Source: JBNKEI01 sp050288705 (GTDB taxonomy: Bacteria > Myxococcota > Myxococcia > Myxococcales > UBA5297). From it: a stretch of DNA of 64,000 bases. Below the pieces are notes generated by a model. It was not told where the DNA came from and did no database searches. It saw only the letters and a list, made by a program, of their open reading frames with translations. Every line of letters begins with the position of its first letter. Positions within the stretch are counted from its first letter, which is position 1. The stretch covers positions 1 through 64,000 of the forward strand of contig JBNKEI010000033.1 in assembly GCA_050288705.1 (NCBI GenBank). The letters are read 5' to 3'. The translations under genes were made by a program, and so were the position numbers. Positions 34,606 through 43,504 of the stretch are shown in pieces.

Positions 34606-37600
34606 CTAGGCCAATGTTCCCGTCTTCTTGACTTGCTCTCCAGAAGTAGAAGTGTCACCACTCTCGCCTGGCGTAGGAGCAGTCTCAAGCAATTCAACAT
34701 CTAGAGCAAGTGACTGCAGCTCTTTTATCAGCACATTGAAGCTTTCTGGAAGACCACTTTCCAACACATTGTCGCCTTTAACAATCGCCTCATACATTCG
34801 AGTCCGGCCAACTACATCGTCGCTCTTCACGGTTAAAAATTCCTGCAACGAGTAGGCTGCACCATATGCTTCCATGGCCCAAACTTCCATTTCCCCTAGA
34901 CGTTGGCCTCCGAACTGCGCTTTTCCTCCTAGGGGCTGCTGGGTCACTAGCGAATAAGGCCCAATAGAGCGAGCATGAATCTTTTCATCAACCAGGTGAT
35001 GCAGCTTTAGCATGTACATCACACCAACAGTGACATCCTGATCGAAGGGCTCACCTGTCCGGCCATCGAATAATATCTGTTGACCGCTCAGACTTTGTTT
35101 GCTGGCCTTTAAAAGGTCATCGATTTCAGACTCCCTTGCCCCGTCGAAAACCGGCGTCGCTACATGAACACCTTTGTGTAGCCTCCTACAAAGGTTAAGA
35201 ACCTCACTATCCCCAACTTGATCAATTAACTCGTGAAAATTTTGCTCACGATAATGCTGCTTTAATTCTTTGCGCAACAGCTCCGGAGCGTAATTCTCTT
35301 GAACCAGACGATCGAGTTGCTCTCCAAGCGAGCGAGCACCCCACCCAAGATGAGTTTCCAGGATCTGACCAATGTTCATTCGACTAGGAACACCTAGCGG
35401 ATTTAACACAATGTCTACTGGCCGACCATCAGCCATATAAGGCATATCTTCCTCGGGAAGAATCCGAGAAACCACGCCCTTGTTTCCGTGACGACCAGCC
35501 ATCTTGTCGCCAACCGCTAATTTTCGCTTGATGGCGACATAAACCTTTACCATCTTAATGACGCCCGGAGGAAGCTCGTCACCCTTCTTCAAACGGCTAA
35601 TCTTTTCGCCAAATACCAGCTTGACGACTTCACGCTGCTCTTCGAACGAACTGATGATTTTTCGAACGTTCTCCTCTACTGGACTTTCTATAGCAATTTC
35701 CACCCAATATTTATGAGGAATATTATCGAGCACCTCATCAGTAAGAACATCGTCCTTCTTCAAGAGCTGCCTGCCACGATCATCAATCAGCTTGGCCAAA
35801 GCAGCCTTGCCTACCAGCAACGTCCGCACTCTCTTGTAGGCCGAGTCCTGGAGAATCTTGATTTCGTCATTCTGATCTTTAAGCAGCTTAGCTTCTTCTT
35901 GGCTCTCAATCTCTTTAGCCCGCTCATCCTTATCAACGCCCTTGCGACTAAATACTTTAGCATTGATTATGGTACCAGTAACGCCGGGCGGAACCCGCAA
36001 CGAACTATCACGAACGTCGCCGGCTTTCTCACCAAAGATTGCTCGCAGTAATTTTTCTTCGGGTGAGAGCTGGGTTTCTCCTTTAGGCGTAATTTTGCCA
36101 ACCAGAATATCCCCTTGCTTCACCTCAGCGCCAATGCGGATAATTCCGGACTCGTCTAAATCTTTGAGCGCCTCTTCTCCAACATTGGGTATATCTCGAG
36201 TAATTTCTTCTTTGCCCAGCTTAGTATCGCGAGCAATACATTCGAATTCCTCAATGTGGATAGATGTAAAGTTGTCTTCCTTAACCAAACGCTCGCTGAG
36301 AAGAATTGAGTCTTCGAAATTATATCCTTGCCAAGGCATGAAGGCTACAACCACGTTTTGACCTAACGCGAGTTCGCCAGTCTCAGTTGCAGGACCGTCA
36401 GCAATTACATCGCCTTTCCTTACTCGGTCACCTTTCTTAACGATGGGCTTTTGGTTAATGCAAGTATTCTGATTGGATCGCTGATATTTAATCAGATTAT
36501 AAATGTCAACCTCCGATCCGACATCAGAAGCCACCGTGTCTGCCTTAACAACTATGCGCGAAGCATCAACCAAGTCGACCTCACCGTCACGCCTGGCCAC
36601 TAAGCACACGCCGGAATCCCGGGCGACAATGCCTTCAATTCCTGTCCCTACCAACGGAGCTTGGGTTCTCAGCAAAGGAACTGCCTGCCTCTGCATGTTG
36701 GATCCCATAAGAGCGCGGTTGGCATCATCATTTTCCAGAAATGGAATCAGTGATGCTGCAACTGAAACTAGCTGAATTGGCGAAACATCCATCAGATCGA
36801 CGTCTTCAGTTTTTACCTGAACAGTCTCTCCACCGCGACGAGCAGAAGCCAAGGACCCAGTCAGTATTCCTTCTTGGTCGACTTCGGCGTTAGCTTGAGC
36901 AATAGTATGCTTCTCTTCTTCCAGCGCTGAATAAAATGCTACATTATCAGTCATCTTACCGACTTCTACTTTTCGGTAAGGCGTTTCCACAAACCCGTAT
37001 TCATTCACTCGCGCATAAGTAGAAAGTGACGCTATGAGACCAATATTAGGACCTTCCGGCGTCTCAATTGGACAAATCCGACCGTAGTGAGTACCATGAA
37101 CATCGCGCACTTCGAAGCCTGCTCGCTCCCTGGTTAGCCCTCCAGGACCTAGAGCGGACAATCGTCGTTTATGGGTTACCTCAGAAAGAGGGTTAGTCTG
37201 ATCCATGAACTGAGACAATTGGCTCGAGCCAAAGAACTCCTTAATCACTGCAGTCACGGGCTTGGCATTGATCAAATCGTGAGGCATCAAGGTTTCGATT
37301 TCCTGCAGGCTCATGCGCTCACGAATTGCTCGCTCCATTCGAACCAAGCCAATTCGGTACTGGTTCTCCAGCAGCTCGCCAACCGCTCGCACACGCCGGT
37401 TACCCAGATGATCGATATCGTCGATTTCACCTTTGCCATTTTTGAGATCAACTAAATAGCGAATGACTTCAAGAATATCTCGTTTGGTCAAAACCGCATG
37501 CTCTAAGGGCTCATCAATATTGAATTTGAAATTCAACTTAAGACGACCAACCTTAGAGAGATCATACCTCTCAGGATCAAAAAAAAGCTTCATGAAAAGA

Positions 37601-38820
37601 CTGGTCGCAGTCTCTACCGTGGGCGGCTCCCCCGGTCGAAGACGCCGATAAATCTCCATGATAGCTTCATCAGTCGAGGCAATCTTATCCAATAAGAGCG
37701 TATCTCGTAGAAAGGGACCAACATTTAGCCCGTCAATAAAAAGGACTTTGAATTCCTTAACACCCCTCTGATGTATCTCTTCGAGCTTCTCTTCAGTAAT
37801 TTCTTCGTTGCACTCAACAAGAATCTCTCCGGTCGACTCATCAACCATGTCGTGAGCGCAAACCTTAGTAAGAAGCTCCTCCTTATCCAGGGGCAAAGTT
37901 CTAATCTTAGCGGCTTCTAGCTTCTTAATAGCCCCTCTCGTGAATTTCCGATTCTTTTTAACTATGACTTCGTTGGTTTTCGGGTTCCTAATATCACGAG
38001 TTGCTCGCTGCCCAGGCAAAAGATCGATCTCTACCGACTTTTCGAAATTGTCCTTACCAAGAATGTATACGGTTTCCGTCGCATAGTAATAATTCAGAAT
38101 CTCTTCAGTGCTCCCCCTAAAATCAAGAGGACTTCTTTTGCTAGTGTCGGGCACGCCACCCAGAGCACGAATCAGTACTGTTGCCGGCAGTTTGCGACGC
38201 CGATCAATCCGCACGTACAATATGTCTTTATGATCAAATTCGAAATCTATCCACGACCCTCGATAGGGAATAATGCGCGCATTATACAAAAGTTTGCCGG
38301 AAGAGTGACTCTTGCCGCGATCGTTATCAAAAAACGCTCCCGGACTTCGGTGAAGCTGACTTACCACCACCCGTTCCGTCCCATTGATGATGAAAGTCCC
38401 ATTCTCGGTCATCAGTGGGATTTCGCCGAAATAGACCTCTTGTTCCTTTACGTCACGAATTGATTGCGCACCCGTTTCCTCGTCTTTATCCCAAACAACT
38501 AGACGAACCACCACCTTAATTGGCGCAGAATAAGTCATGCCGCGCTGATGGCACTCGTCCACGTCGTACTTTGGTTTTTCTAAGTGATAGCTAACGAATT
38601 CGAGCGAACTCGTTTCGTTAAAATCCTTAATTGGAAAAACGTCGCGAAACACACCCTGCAGGCCGGTATCTTCACGTTTCTCCGGAGGCACATTGGATTG
38701 CAAAAACTCGTCGAACGATCGCTTTTGAATATCGATAAGATTAGGAATATCGATGACTTTGGGGATCTTCGAGAAGCTTTTGCGAATTCGGAAGTTATTT
38801 TGGATCGTACGCGTAGCCAT
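34606..38820 (-). CDS. rpoB: DNA-directed RNA polymerase subunit beta
   Basis: 1404-residue catalytic subunit. The ATG at 38820 (MATRTIQNNFRIRKSFSKIP) has GGGAG five bases upstream; a frame to 38841 is less likely. The rifampicin-binding cluster GSSQLSQFMDQTNPLSEVTH then KRRLSALGPGGLTRERAGFE carries the usual sensitive residues (Asp, His, Ser). GRHGNKGVVSRILPEEDMPY and the C-terminal GGKAQFGGQRLGEMEVWAME are conserved. A Ser/Thr/Gly tail follows the C-terminal end. Between rplL and rpoC. Confidence 0.97.
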   Translation of the reverse strand: MATRTIQNNFRIRKSFSKIPKVIDIPNLIDIQKRSFDEFLQSNVPPEKREDTGLQGVFRDVFPIKDFNETSSLEFVSYHLEKPKYDVDECHQRGMTYSAPIKVVVRLVVWDKDEETGAQSIRDVKEQEVYFGEIPLMTENGTFIINGTERVVVSQLHRSPGAFFDNDRGKSHSSGKLLYNARIIPYRGSWIDFEFDHKDILYVRIDRRRKLPATVLIRALGGVPDTSKRSPLDFRGSTEEILNYYYATETVYILGKDNFEKSVEIDLLPGQRATRDIRNPKTNEVIVKKNRKFTRGAIKKLEAAKIRTLPLDKEELLTKVCAHDMVDESTGEILVECNEEITEEKLEEIHQRGVKEFKVLFIDGLNVGPFLRDTLLLDKIASTDEAIMEIYRRLRPGEPPTVETATSLFMKLFFDPERYDLSKVGRLKLNFKFNIDEPLEHAVLTKRDILEVIRYLVDLKNGKGEIDDIDHLGNRRVRAVGELLENQYRIGLVRMERAIRERMSLQEIETLMPHDLINAKPVTAVIKEFFGSSQLSQFMDQTNPLSEVTHKRRLSALGPGGLTRERAGFEVRDVHGTHYGRICPIETPEGPNIGLIASLSTYARVNEYGFVETPYRKVEVGKMTDNVAFYSALEEEKHTIAQANAEVDQEGILTGSLASARRGGETVQVKTEDVDLMDVSPIQLVSVAASLIPFLENDDANRALMGSNMQRQAVPLLRTQAPLVGTGIEGIVARDSGVCLVARRDGEVDLVDASRIVVKADTVASDVGSEVDIYNLIKYQRSNQNTCINQKPIVKKGDRVRKGDVIADGPATETGELALGQNVVVAFMPWQGYNFEDSILLSERLVKEDNFTSIHIEEFECIARDTKLGKEEITRDIPNVGEEALKDLDESGIIRIGAEVKQGDILVGKITPKGETQLSPEEKLLRAIFGEKAGDVRDSSLRVPPGVTGTIINAKVFSRKGVDKDERAKEIESQEEAKLLKDQNDEIKILQDSAYKRVRTLLVGKAALAKLIDDRGRQLLKKDDVLTDEVLDNIPHKYWVEIAIESPVEENVRKIISSFEEQREVVKLVFGEKISRLKKGDELPPGVIKMVKVYVAIKRKLAVGDKMAGRHGNKGVVSRILPEEDMPYMADGRPVDIVLNPLGVPSRMNIGQILETHLGWGARSLGEQLDRLVQENYAPELLRKELKQHYREQNFHELIDQVGDSEVLNLCRRLHKGVHVATPVFDGARESEIDDLLKASKQSLSGQQILFDGRTGEPFDQDVTVGVMYMLKLHHLVDEKIHARSIGPYSLVTQQPLGGKAQFGGQRLGEMEVWAMEAYGAAYSLQEFLTVKSDDVVGRTRMYEAIVKGDNVLESGLPESFNVLIKELQSLALDVELLETAPTPGESGDTSTSGEQVKKTGTLA

Positions 38821-38905
38821 CCAATCTCCCATCAAGCCCAAAACAAATGTTGGGCCTCAGTTTGTTCCCGTCGCTGCTCTCTCGATGTTCAGGGACATAA
38901 GAAAG

Positions 38906-38930
38906 CCGGAGACAGGCATCGCCTGCCCCG
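38906..38930 (-). promoter_or_regulatory. Hairpin in rplL-rpoB gap (possible attenuator or processing site)
   Basis: In the 132-base gap the minus-strand RNA can pair GGCAGGC with GCCUGUC around a GAU loop, with partial extension by flanking GGGG/UCUCC. It is followed by a short mixed CUUUCUU run. In E. coli the rplL-rpoB gap holds an attenuator and RNase III site that lower rpoBC expression; this hairpin occupies the same position. Function is inferred from location only. Confidence 0.45.
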
Positions 38931-38952
38931 ACCTTCTTTTAGGAACTCCTAA

Positions 38953-39327
38953 CTACTTGATCTCTACTGTGGCTCCAGCAGCAGCAATCTGCGCTTTCAC
39001 CTTTTCTGCCTCTTCCTTACTTACTCCCTCTTTAAGTGGTTTTGGCGCACTCTCCACTAGATCCTTTGCCTCTTTTAGGCCCAGACCAGTAATTGCACGC
39101 ACTTCTTTAATAACATTAATCTTATTGGCACCAGCAGAAACCAATACCACTGTAAATTCAGTTTGCTCTTCTACCGGAGCAGCCTGCGCACCACCAGCAG
39201 GCATCGCTGCAACTATTGGAGCAGCAGCAGAGACACCCCATTTTTCTTCCAGAATTTTAACCAGCTCTGCCGCTTCCATAATGGTCAAACTGGAGAGACT
39301 TTCGCAAATTGCATTCAAATCTGCCAT
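38953..39327 (-). CDS. rplL: 50S ribosomal protein L7/L12
   Basis: Stalk protein that recruits translational GTPases. 124 residues: N-terminal dimer domain SLSSLTIMEAAELVKILEEK, a flexible Ala/Gly/Pro hinge (about residues 33-52), and a C-terminal domain FTVVLVSAGANKINVIKEVR with GLGLKEAKDLVESAPKPLKE. Normal. Follows rplJ by 49 bases. Confidence 0.97.
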   Translation of the reverse strand: MADLNAICESLSSLTIMEAAELVKILEEKWGVSAAAPIVAAMPAGGAQAAPVEEQTEFTVVLVSAGANKINVIKEVRAITGLGLKEAKDLVESAPKPLKEGVSKEEAEKVKAQIAAAGATVEIK

Positions 39328-39376
39328 TTTTGTGCTCCTAATAAATCATTTTTTCGACACTTGGCCGCTAAATTTA

Positions 39377-39901
39377 CTATTTTGCTTCAAACTCGCTTCT
39401 GGCTTTCAATACTCTTGCAATAGAGGTAGACGGCTGGTTAAGCACACTAGCCAGCAACTGAGCAGGTCTGTTAATCATACCCATCAGCATTGCACGCAAT
39501 TCCTGCATTCCAGGCATTTTTGATAATGCCTCAACTGCCTGGGCATCAATTTTTTTTCCATCAAGAGCCGCGCCACGAACTACAATTTTTTCAGGTATCT
39601 TGGAGATAAACTCCTGCAATGCCTTTGCAGGGCTCACTGGCTCTTCAAATCCCATGACCAATGCAGTTGGACCCTCAAGGATATCCGAAATAGCCTCGGC
39701 ACCGGTTCCTCGCACTGCAAGCTTCGCCAGGGTATTTTTCACAACCTTGTACTCGACATTTTGCTCTCGCAGCTTCTTACGCAGTGCGGTTACGGTTTCT
39801 ACATCAATACCTTTAGGCTCTGCGACTATCGCCACTTTTGCTCGTTTAAGCTTGTCATGAAGCTGAGCTATTGCCTGCTCCTTTTCGCTTCGCTTTTGCA
39901 C
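39377..39901 (-). CDS. rplJ: 50S ribosomal protein L10
   Basis: Stalk base protein that carries L7/L12 dimers on its C-terminal helix. 174 residues: RSEKEQAIAQLHDKLKRAKV, LRKKLREQNVEYKVVKNTLA and the C-terminal LASVLNQPSTSIARVLKARS. The preceding leader (39950-40090) is the expected site of autoregulation by the L10-L12 complex. Confidence 0.97.
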   Translation of the reverse strand: MQKRSEKEQAIAQLHDKLKRAKVAIVAEPKGIDVETVTALRKKLREQNVEYKVVKNTLAKLAVRGTGAEAISDILEGPTALVMGFEEPVSPAKALQEFISKIPEKIVVRGAALDGKKIDAQAVEALSKMPGMQELRAMLMGMINRPAQLLASVLNQPSTSIARVLKARSEFEAK

Positions 39902-39949
39902 CAGAAATCACCACCCTTCTTTTTTTACCCGCCATTGGGCTCTATTCAT

Positions 39950-40090
39950 ACCTGGCACAAGGAGCAGGAACTCAGTTAGAGTCCCCTTGCCTTCCCGTCT
40001 CGGCAGGCCTAGCTTGTTCGCCGTTTAAGCTATCCTACACCCGAACCGGGGACTAGGACGGCGCCTGCTGTCTTGAACCAGGAACTGACG
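39950..40090 (-). promoter_or_regulatory. Ribosomal protein L10 leader
   Basis: The transcript upstream of rplJ contains AAGACAGCAGGCGCCG (near 40080-40062) and CCUGCCGAGACGGGAAGGC (near 40008-39990), which pair CAGG with CCUG and contain the GA-rich internal loop typical of L10 leaders (L10-L12 binding kink-turn). A second hairpin (GGGACUC paired with GAGUUCC, near 39967-39985) follows, before the rplJ ribosome site. In known cases binding of L10(L12)4 represses rplJL. The pattern matches my memory of the Rfam L10 leader family; a covariance search was not possible. Confidence 0.75.
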
Positions 40091-40125
40091 AAGGAACCTA
40101 GGTCCAGCGTCAAAATCGTTGGCCG

Positions 40126-40154
40126 CATATATTGCGATAAGAATCCGATGTCAA
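40126..40154 (-). promoter_or_regulatory. Sigma70-type promoter for rplJ-rplL-rpoB-rpoC
   Basis: On the minus strand: TTGACA (40154-40149), 17-base spacer, TATATG (40131-40126). It lies directly after the rplA stop (40160), giving a leader of about 218 bases that includes the L10 control structure. This allows stalk and polymerase genes to be expressed apart from rplK-rplA. Confidence 0.75.
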
Positions 40155-40159
40155 CATTT

Positions 40160-40909
40160 TTAGGCAGCTTTGTGCGCCACTGTTATTGCCGAGGTCTCAA
40201 TTCTGACTGACGGACCCATTGTTGAGGTTATAGAAACTGCTTTCAGATAAGTCCCTTTAGCTGTCGACGGCTTCAGCTTCATCACCACATCGACAAGGGC
40301 AAGAAAATTCTCTACCAGTTTTTCAACAGGGAAGCTTGCTTTTCCCAAACGAGCGTGAACTATTCCCGCCTTTTCCGCTCTGAACTCAACTTTACCGCCT
40401 TTTAGCTCGCGAACCGCCTTAGCAACGTCCATGGTGACGGTTCCTACCTTCGGATTGGGCATTAGGCCTCGCGGTCCTAGAACCTTTCCCAGCCTCCCCA
40501 CCACCCCCATCAGGTCAGGAGAAGCCACGGTAGCATCAAAATCGAGAAAACCACCGGAGATCTTTTCTGCGAGATCCTCAGCGCCAACCAGATCGGCCCC
40601 GGCCTCCAGCGCTTCCTTTGCTCGTTCTCCCTTTGCGAAAACAGCTACCCGCATGGATTTTCCGGTACCATGAGGCAATACTACTGCTCCTCTGACCATT
40701 TGATCTGCATGCCTAGGATCAACACCAAGATTCAGAGCCACTTCCAAGGTCTCGTCAAACATGTTGCGATTGGACTTTACTTTTCGGCCGTTGTTGATCT
40801 CTTTACGCTTTTCGCAGCTCTTTTTTACCAACTCAAATGCTTGCTCGACACTGTATTTCTTGCTGCGATCAATAAGCTCAGCGGCCGCTTGGTATGCCTT
40901 ACCTGCCAT
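40160..40909 (-). CDS. rplA: 50S ribosomal protein L1
   Basis: L1 stalk protein that moves deacylated tRNA out of the E site and represses the L11 operon in E. coli. 249 residues. FDETLEVALNLGVDPRHADQ, RGAVVLPHGTGKS, VVGRLGKVLGPRGLMPNPKV and GTVTMDVAKAV are conserved. An insertion of about 15 residues rich in Lys, Arg and Asn (EKRKEINNGRKVKSNRN, near 33-49) sits before the FDE motif, where most L1 proteins have only a short linker. Between rplK and the rplJ promoter. Confidence 0.96.
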   Translation of the reverse strand: MAGKAYQAAAELIDRSKKYSVEQAFELVKKSCEKRKEINNGRKVKSNRNMFDETLEVALNLGVDPRHADQMVRGAVVLPHGTGKSMRVAVFAKGERAKEALEAGADLVGAEDLAEKISGGFLDFDATVASPDLMGVVGRLGKVLGPRGLMPNPKVGTVTMDVAKAVRELKGGKVEFRAEKAGIVHARLGKASFPVEKLVENFLALVDVVMKLKPSTAKGTYLKAVSITSTMGPSVRIETSAITVAHKAA

Positions 40910-40981
40910 AATTATTTTTGCTCCTCAGGGTGGTATTGGCGAGCTGCTTGGCGGCTCTCCCACCGATTATCCAACAGTTCA

Positions 40982-41431
40982 TTACCCTTCGATTTCAATC
41001 CCCATTGATCGCGCTGTCCCAGAAATAGTGCGCATTGCTGCCTCTACGGAAGCGGCAGTCATATCCTGAATCTTCATCTTGGCAATCTCTTCGAGTTGCT
41101 TCGAGGTTACTTTGCCAACTTTTTCCTTACCTGGCTTATGCGAGCCCGAACCTTTCTTCTTTTCAGTATGCAGACCCGCTGCTTTTTTCAACAAAACTGC
41201 TGCCGGAGGAGTACGCAGCACGAAAGTAAACGACCGGTCAGAATAGATTGTTATCACTACTGGAATAATGAGAGCGTCTTTGGCTTGCGCTTGAGTAGCG
41301 GCATTAAATTGCTTACAGAAATCCATTATATTCACACCATGTTGGCCCAGCGCTGGACCTACAGGAGGAGCCGGATTTGCCTTGCCTGCTGGAATTTGCA
41401 ACTTAACCTGACCAGTAACCTTCTTTGCCAT
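40982..41431 (-). CDS. rplK: 50S ribosomal protein L11
   Basis: GTPase-centre protein, sensor for RelA activation. 149 residues from the ATG at 41431 (MAKKVTGQVKLQIPAGKANP). PPVGPALGQHGVNIMDFCKQ and the C-terminal TSKQLEEIAKMKIQDMTAAS are present. A frame running to 41485 has no family resemblance at its N terminus and is rejected. 105 bases after nusG. Confidence 0.96.
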   Translation of the reverse strand: MAKKVTGQVKLQIPAGKANPAPPVGPALGQHGVNIMDFCKQFNAATQAQAKDALIIPVVITIYSDRSFTFVLRTPPAAVLLKKAAGLHTEKKKGSGSHKPGKEKVGKVTSKQLEEIAKMKIQDMTAASVEAAMRTISGTARSMGIEIEG

Positions 41432-41536
41432 TGTGCTTACCGCCTTGTATTGTGGTTTTCGCGGGCGGATACTCCGCCCTCCCACTTCAATAACTGCGCC
41501 TACGCGAACGACTCACTCGCCCAAGCTGAGTGGAAT

Positions 41537-42130
41537 TTAGTTTTTTTCGACTTGCATAAAGTCAAGCTCTACCGGAGTAGCTCGTCCAAATATGGACACA
41601 AGCACCTTCAACCGACCCTTACTTGCATCGACTTCTTCAACCGACCCATTAAAGTTGGAAAACGGTCCATCGACAACCCGCACTCCATCCCCCACTTCAA
41701 ACTGCACCTTGGGCTTTGGCTTAAGAGTACCTTCACTAATCTGCGTTGTCAGTCGCCGAACTTCCTCGTCGGTTATGGAAGGAATTTTTTCCGGCTCCAT
41801 AGCCTGCGTTCCTCCAACGAATCCAGTGACTTTGGGCGTTGACTTGACCAGATGCCAACTACGCTCACTCATGGTCATGCGAGCAAGTATATATCCCGGA
41901 AAAAACTTCCGCTTAGAAGTACGTTTTTCACCCTTAACCATTTCCACAACTTGTTCCATAGGAACCAGGATTTCTCCAAATAGATCCTCTAGCCCCTCCA
42001 AGCGGATACGTTCTTCTAATGACTTTTTTGCCTTGTTCTCAAATCCGGAATAGGTGTGGACCACATACCACTTTTTTTCCATGTCTTTTTCTGTACCGCC
42101 TTTGGCATCTCTAGTTATGGACTCTGCCAT
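41537..42130 (-). CDS. nusG: Transcription termination/antitermination factor NusG
   Basis: Transcription elongation factor that links RNA polymerase to ribosomes or Rho. About 197 residues. NGN domain KKWYVVHTYSGFENKAKKSL and FPGYILARMTMS; C-terminal KOW VGDGVRVVDGPFSNFNGSVE. The ATG at 42130 has AGGA five bases upstream; an ATG at 42082 would match the usual start of the NGN domain but has a weaker ribosome site. Between secE and rplK. Confidence 0.96.
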   Translation of the reverse strand: MAESITRDAKGGTEKDMEKKWYVVHTYSGFENKAKKSLEERIRLEGLEDLFGEILVPMEQVVEMVKGEKRTSKRKFFPGYILARMTMSERSWHLVKSTPKVTGFVGGTQAMEPEKIPSITDEEVRRLTTQISEGTLKPKPKVQFEVGDGVRVVDGPFSNFNGSVEEVDASKGRLKVLVSIFGRATPVELDFMQVEKN

Positions 42131-42181
42131 CGTATTCCTATGCCCTTCCATTTGTTGCCTACTTCCAAACAATATGGCCGT

Positions 42182-42616
42182 CTATCCCGCAATTTTGCTC
42201 AACAAGTATGGAACCCATTTCGTCATTGCTTCGAACGAAAAGGAATCGAAGGCAAAGAATATCAATGCAGAAATCAAGCTGGCGACGATAACGGCGACAG
42301 TAGATACACGTATCTCTCCAGCCGAGGGCCAAGTAACTCTCTTTAGCTCGGCCGCAATATTCATACCCCCCACCCGAATGACCGGACTGAAATAGCAGTA
42401 AACCGCCCCTCCTGCTGACAAGGCATACCCGACAAGAGCCGAAAGGGCAATGCTTTCTTCACCAAATACATAGGGGTTATTCCACCGCAATGCCCCAATA
42501 ACAACCCCAATAGCTTGGTCGAGAAAATACCCAACCAGAAGCGCAAATATCAACAGAGCAACACCAAACATTCGCTTGGGCTCCATTTTTGATTCTGCGC
42601 CGGTTATCGCGTCCAT
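42182..42616 (-). CDS. secE: Preprotein translocase subunit SecE
   Basis: Sec translocon clamp. 144 residues with three predicted membrane helices (about 16-36, 57-80 and 103-126), like the long E. coli form. The conserved amphipathic stretch AELKRVTWPSAGEIRVSTVA precedes the last helix. Follows tRNA-Trp by 19 bases and precedes nusG by 51 bases. Confidence 0.95.
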   Translation of the reverse strand: MDAITGAESKMEPKRMFGVALLIFALLVGYFLDQAIGVVIGALRWNNPYVFGEESIALSALVGYALSAGGAVYCYFSPVIRVGGMNIAAELKRVTWPSAGEIRVSTVAVIVASLISALIFFAFDSFSFEAMTKWVPYLLSKIAG

Positions 42617-42635
42617 CTTCTACCCCTTCCTAATA

Positions 42636-42709
42636 CAGGCCAGGAGGGATTCGAACCCCCAACATGCGGTTTTGGAGACCGCCGCTCTACCAATTAGAGC
42701 TACTGGCCT
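42636..42709 (-). tRNA. tRNA-Trp (CCA)
   Basis: A 74-base cloverleaf on the minus strand. Acceptor stem AGGCCAG/CUGGCCU, D arm with GCUC...GAGC, anticodon loop CUCCAAA with anticodon CCA, T arm GGGGG-UUCGAAU-CCCUC with its top pairs, discriminator G. CCA is not encoded. Lies between rpmG and secE, a common location. Confidence 0.95.
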
Positions 42710-42765
42710 ATTTCTTTTAGCACACTAAAACTGTCACAAACGGCCGCTCCCCGATGCTCTTACCC

Positions 42766-42918
42766 CTATTTGGTTTCTTTGTGATCAGTATGCTTACGGC
42801 ACCGCTTACAATATTTGGAGAGCACCAGCTTATCAGGAGTAGTTCTCTTATTCTTGGTCGTTGAGTAGTTTCGCTCTCTACAGGCTGTACACTCAAGCGT
42901 AATAATGGTGCGATTCAT
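42766..42918 (-). CDS. rpmG: 50S ribosomal protein L33
   Basis: A 50-residue protein. MNRTIITLECTACRERNYST, then KNKRTTPDKLVLSKYCKRCR and KHTDHKETK. Two CxxC pairs make this the zinc (C+) form. It sits between tRNA-Thr(GGU) and tRNA-Trp. In many proteobacteria a tuf gene occupies the space just upstream; none is present here. Confidence 0.95.
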   Translation of the reverse strand: MNRTIITLECTACRERNYSTTKNKRTTPDKLVLSKYCKRCRKHTDHKETK

Positions 42919-42949
42919 TGCTTGACCTTTCTGATACCTTCATTTTGAG

Positions 42950-43022
<73 letters not shown>

Positions 43023-43049
43023 ATCACTTACAGCATTGTCCTTCAAAAG

Positions 43050-43122
43050 AGCGGGAAACGGGATTCGAACCCGCGACATTCAGCTTGGAAGGCTGACGCT
43101 CTACCATCTGAGCTATTCCCGC
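43050..43122 (-). tRNA. tRNA-Gly (TCC)
   Basis: A 73-base cloverleaf. Acceptor GCGGGAA/UUCCCGC, D arm GCUC...GAGC, anticodon arm CAGC-CUUCCAA-GCUG with anticodon UCC, T arm GCGGG-UUCGAAU-CCCGU, discriminator U. Between tRNA-Tyr and tRNA-Thr(GGU). Confidence 0.95.
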
Positions 43123-43182
43123 TTAACATACTTACTTACACTTCATTCTTCTTTGGCCGACATCTCTGACCATAAACATCCT

Positions 43183-43265
43183 TGGACGGGGAAGGGTTCG
43201 AACCTTCGTAGGCATAAGCCGGCAGATTTACAGTCTGCTCCCTTTGGCCGCTCGGGCACCCGTCC
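43183..43265 (-). tRNA. tRNA-Tyr (GTA)
   Basis: An 83-base class II tRNA. Acceptor GGACGGG/CCCGUCC, anticodon arm GCAGA-CUGUAAA-UCUGC with anticodon GUA, a long variable arm (CGGCUUAUGCCUACG) and T arm GAAGG-UUCGAAC-CUUCC, discriminator A. Confidence 0.95.
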
Positions 43266-43346
43266 AGAAAACTTAGGTTACTTCTGCTCCATGCGTTTTT
43301 ACACTCACTATCCTGCAAACCTCAGCAGCAAATGCAAATGCCGTTT

Positions 43347-43419
43347 AGCCGGCGGCGGGAATCGAACCCGCGACCCCCTGCTTACAAGGCAGGCGCTCTA
43401 CCAGCTGAGCTACACCGAC
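43347..43419 (-). tRNA. tRNA-Thr (TGT)
   Basis: A 73-base cloverleaf. Acceptor GUCGGUG/CGCCGGC with G-U pairs, D arm GCUC...GAGC, anticodon arm CUGC-CUUGUAA-GCAG with anticodon UGU, T arm GCGGG-UUCGAUU-CCCGC, discriminator U. First transcribed gene of the cluster, about 27 bases after the predicted start site. Confidence 0.94.
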
Positions 43420-43452
43420 CAGCTGCTTATTCGAAACAAAAACAGGAGGCGG

Positions 43453-43481
43453 TCTATAATAAATCATCACCCTCGTGTCAA
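43453..43481 (-). promoter_or_regulatory. Sigma70-type promoter for the tRNA-rpmG-secE-nusG unit
   Basis: On the minus strand: TTGACA (43481-43476), 17-base spacer, TATAGA (43458-43453). Transcription would start near 43446. It lies between rlmB and tRNA-Thr(UGU) and is the likely driver of the tRNA cluster and downstream secE-nusG-rplK-rplA. Confidence 0.75.
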
Positions 43482-43504
43482 GAAATATATTTCATTAGCG
43501 TTTC

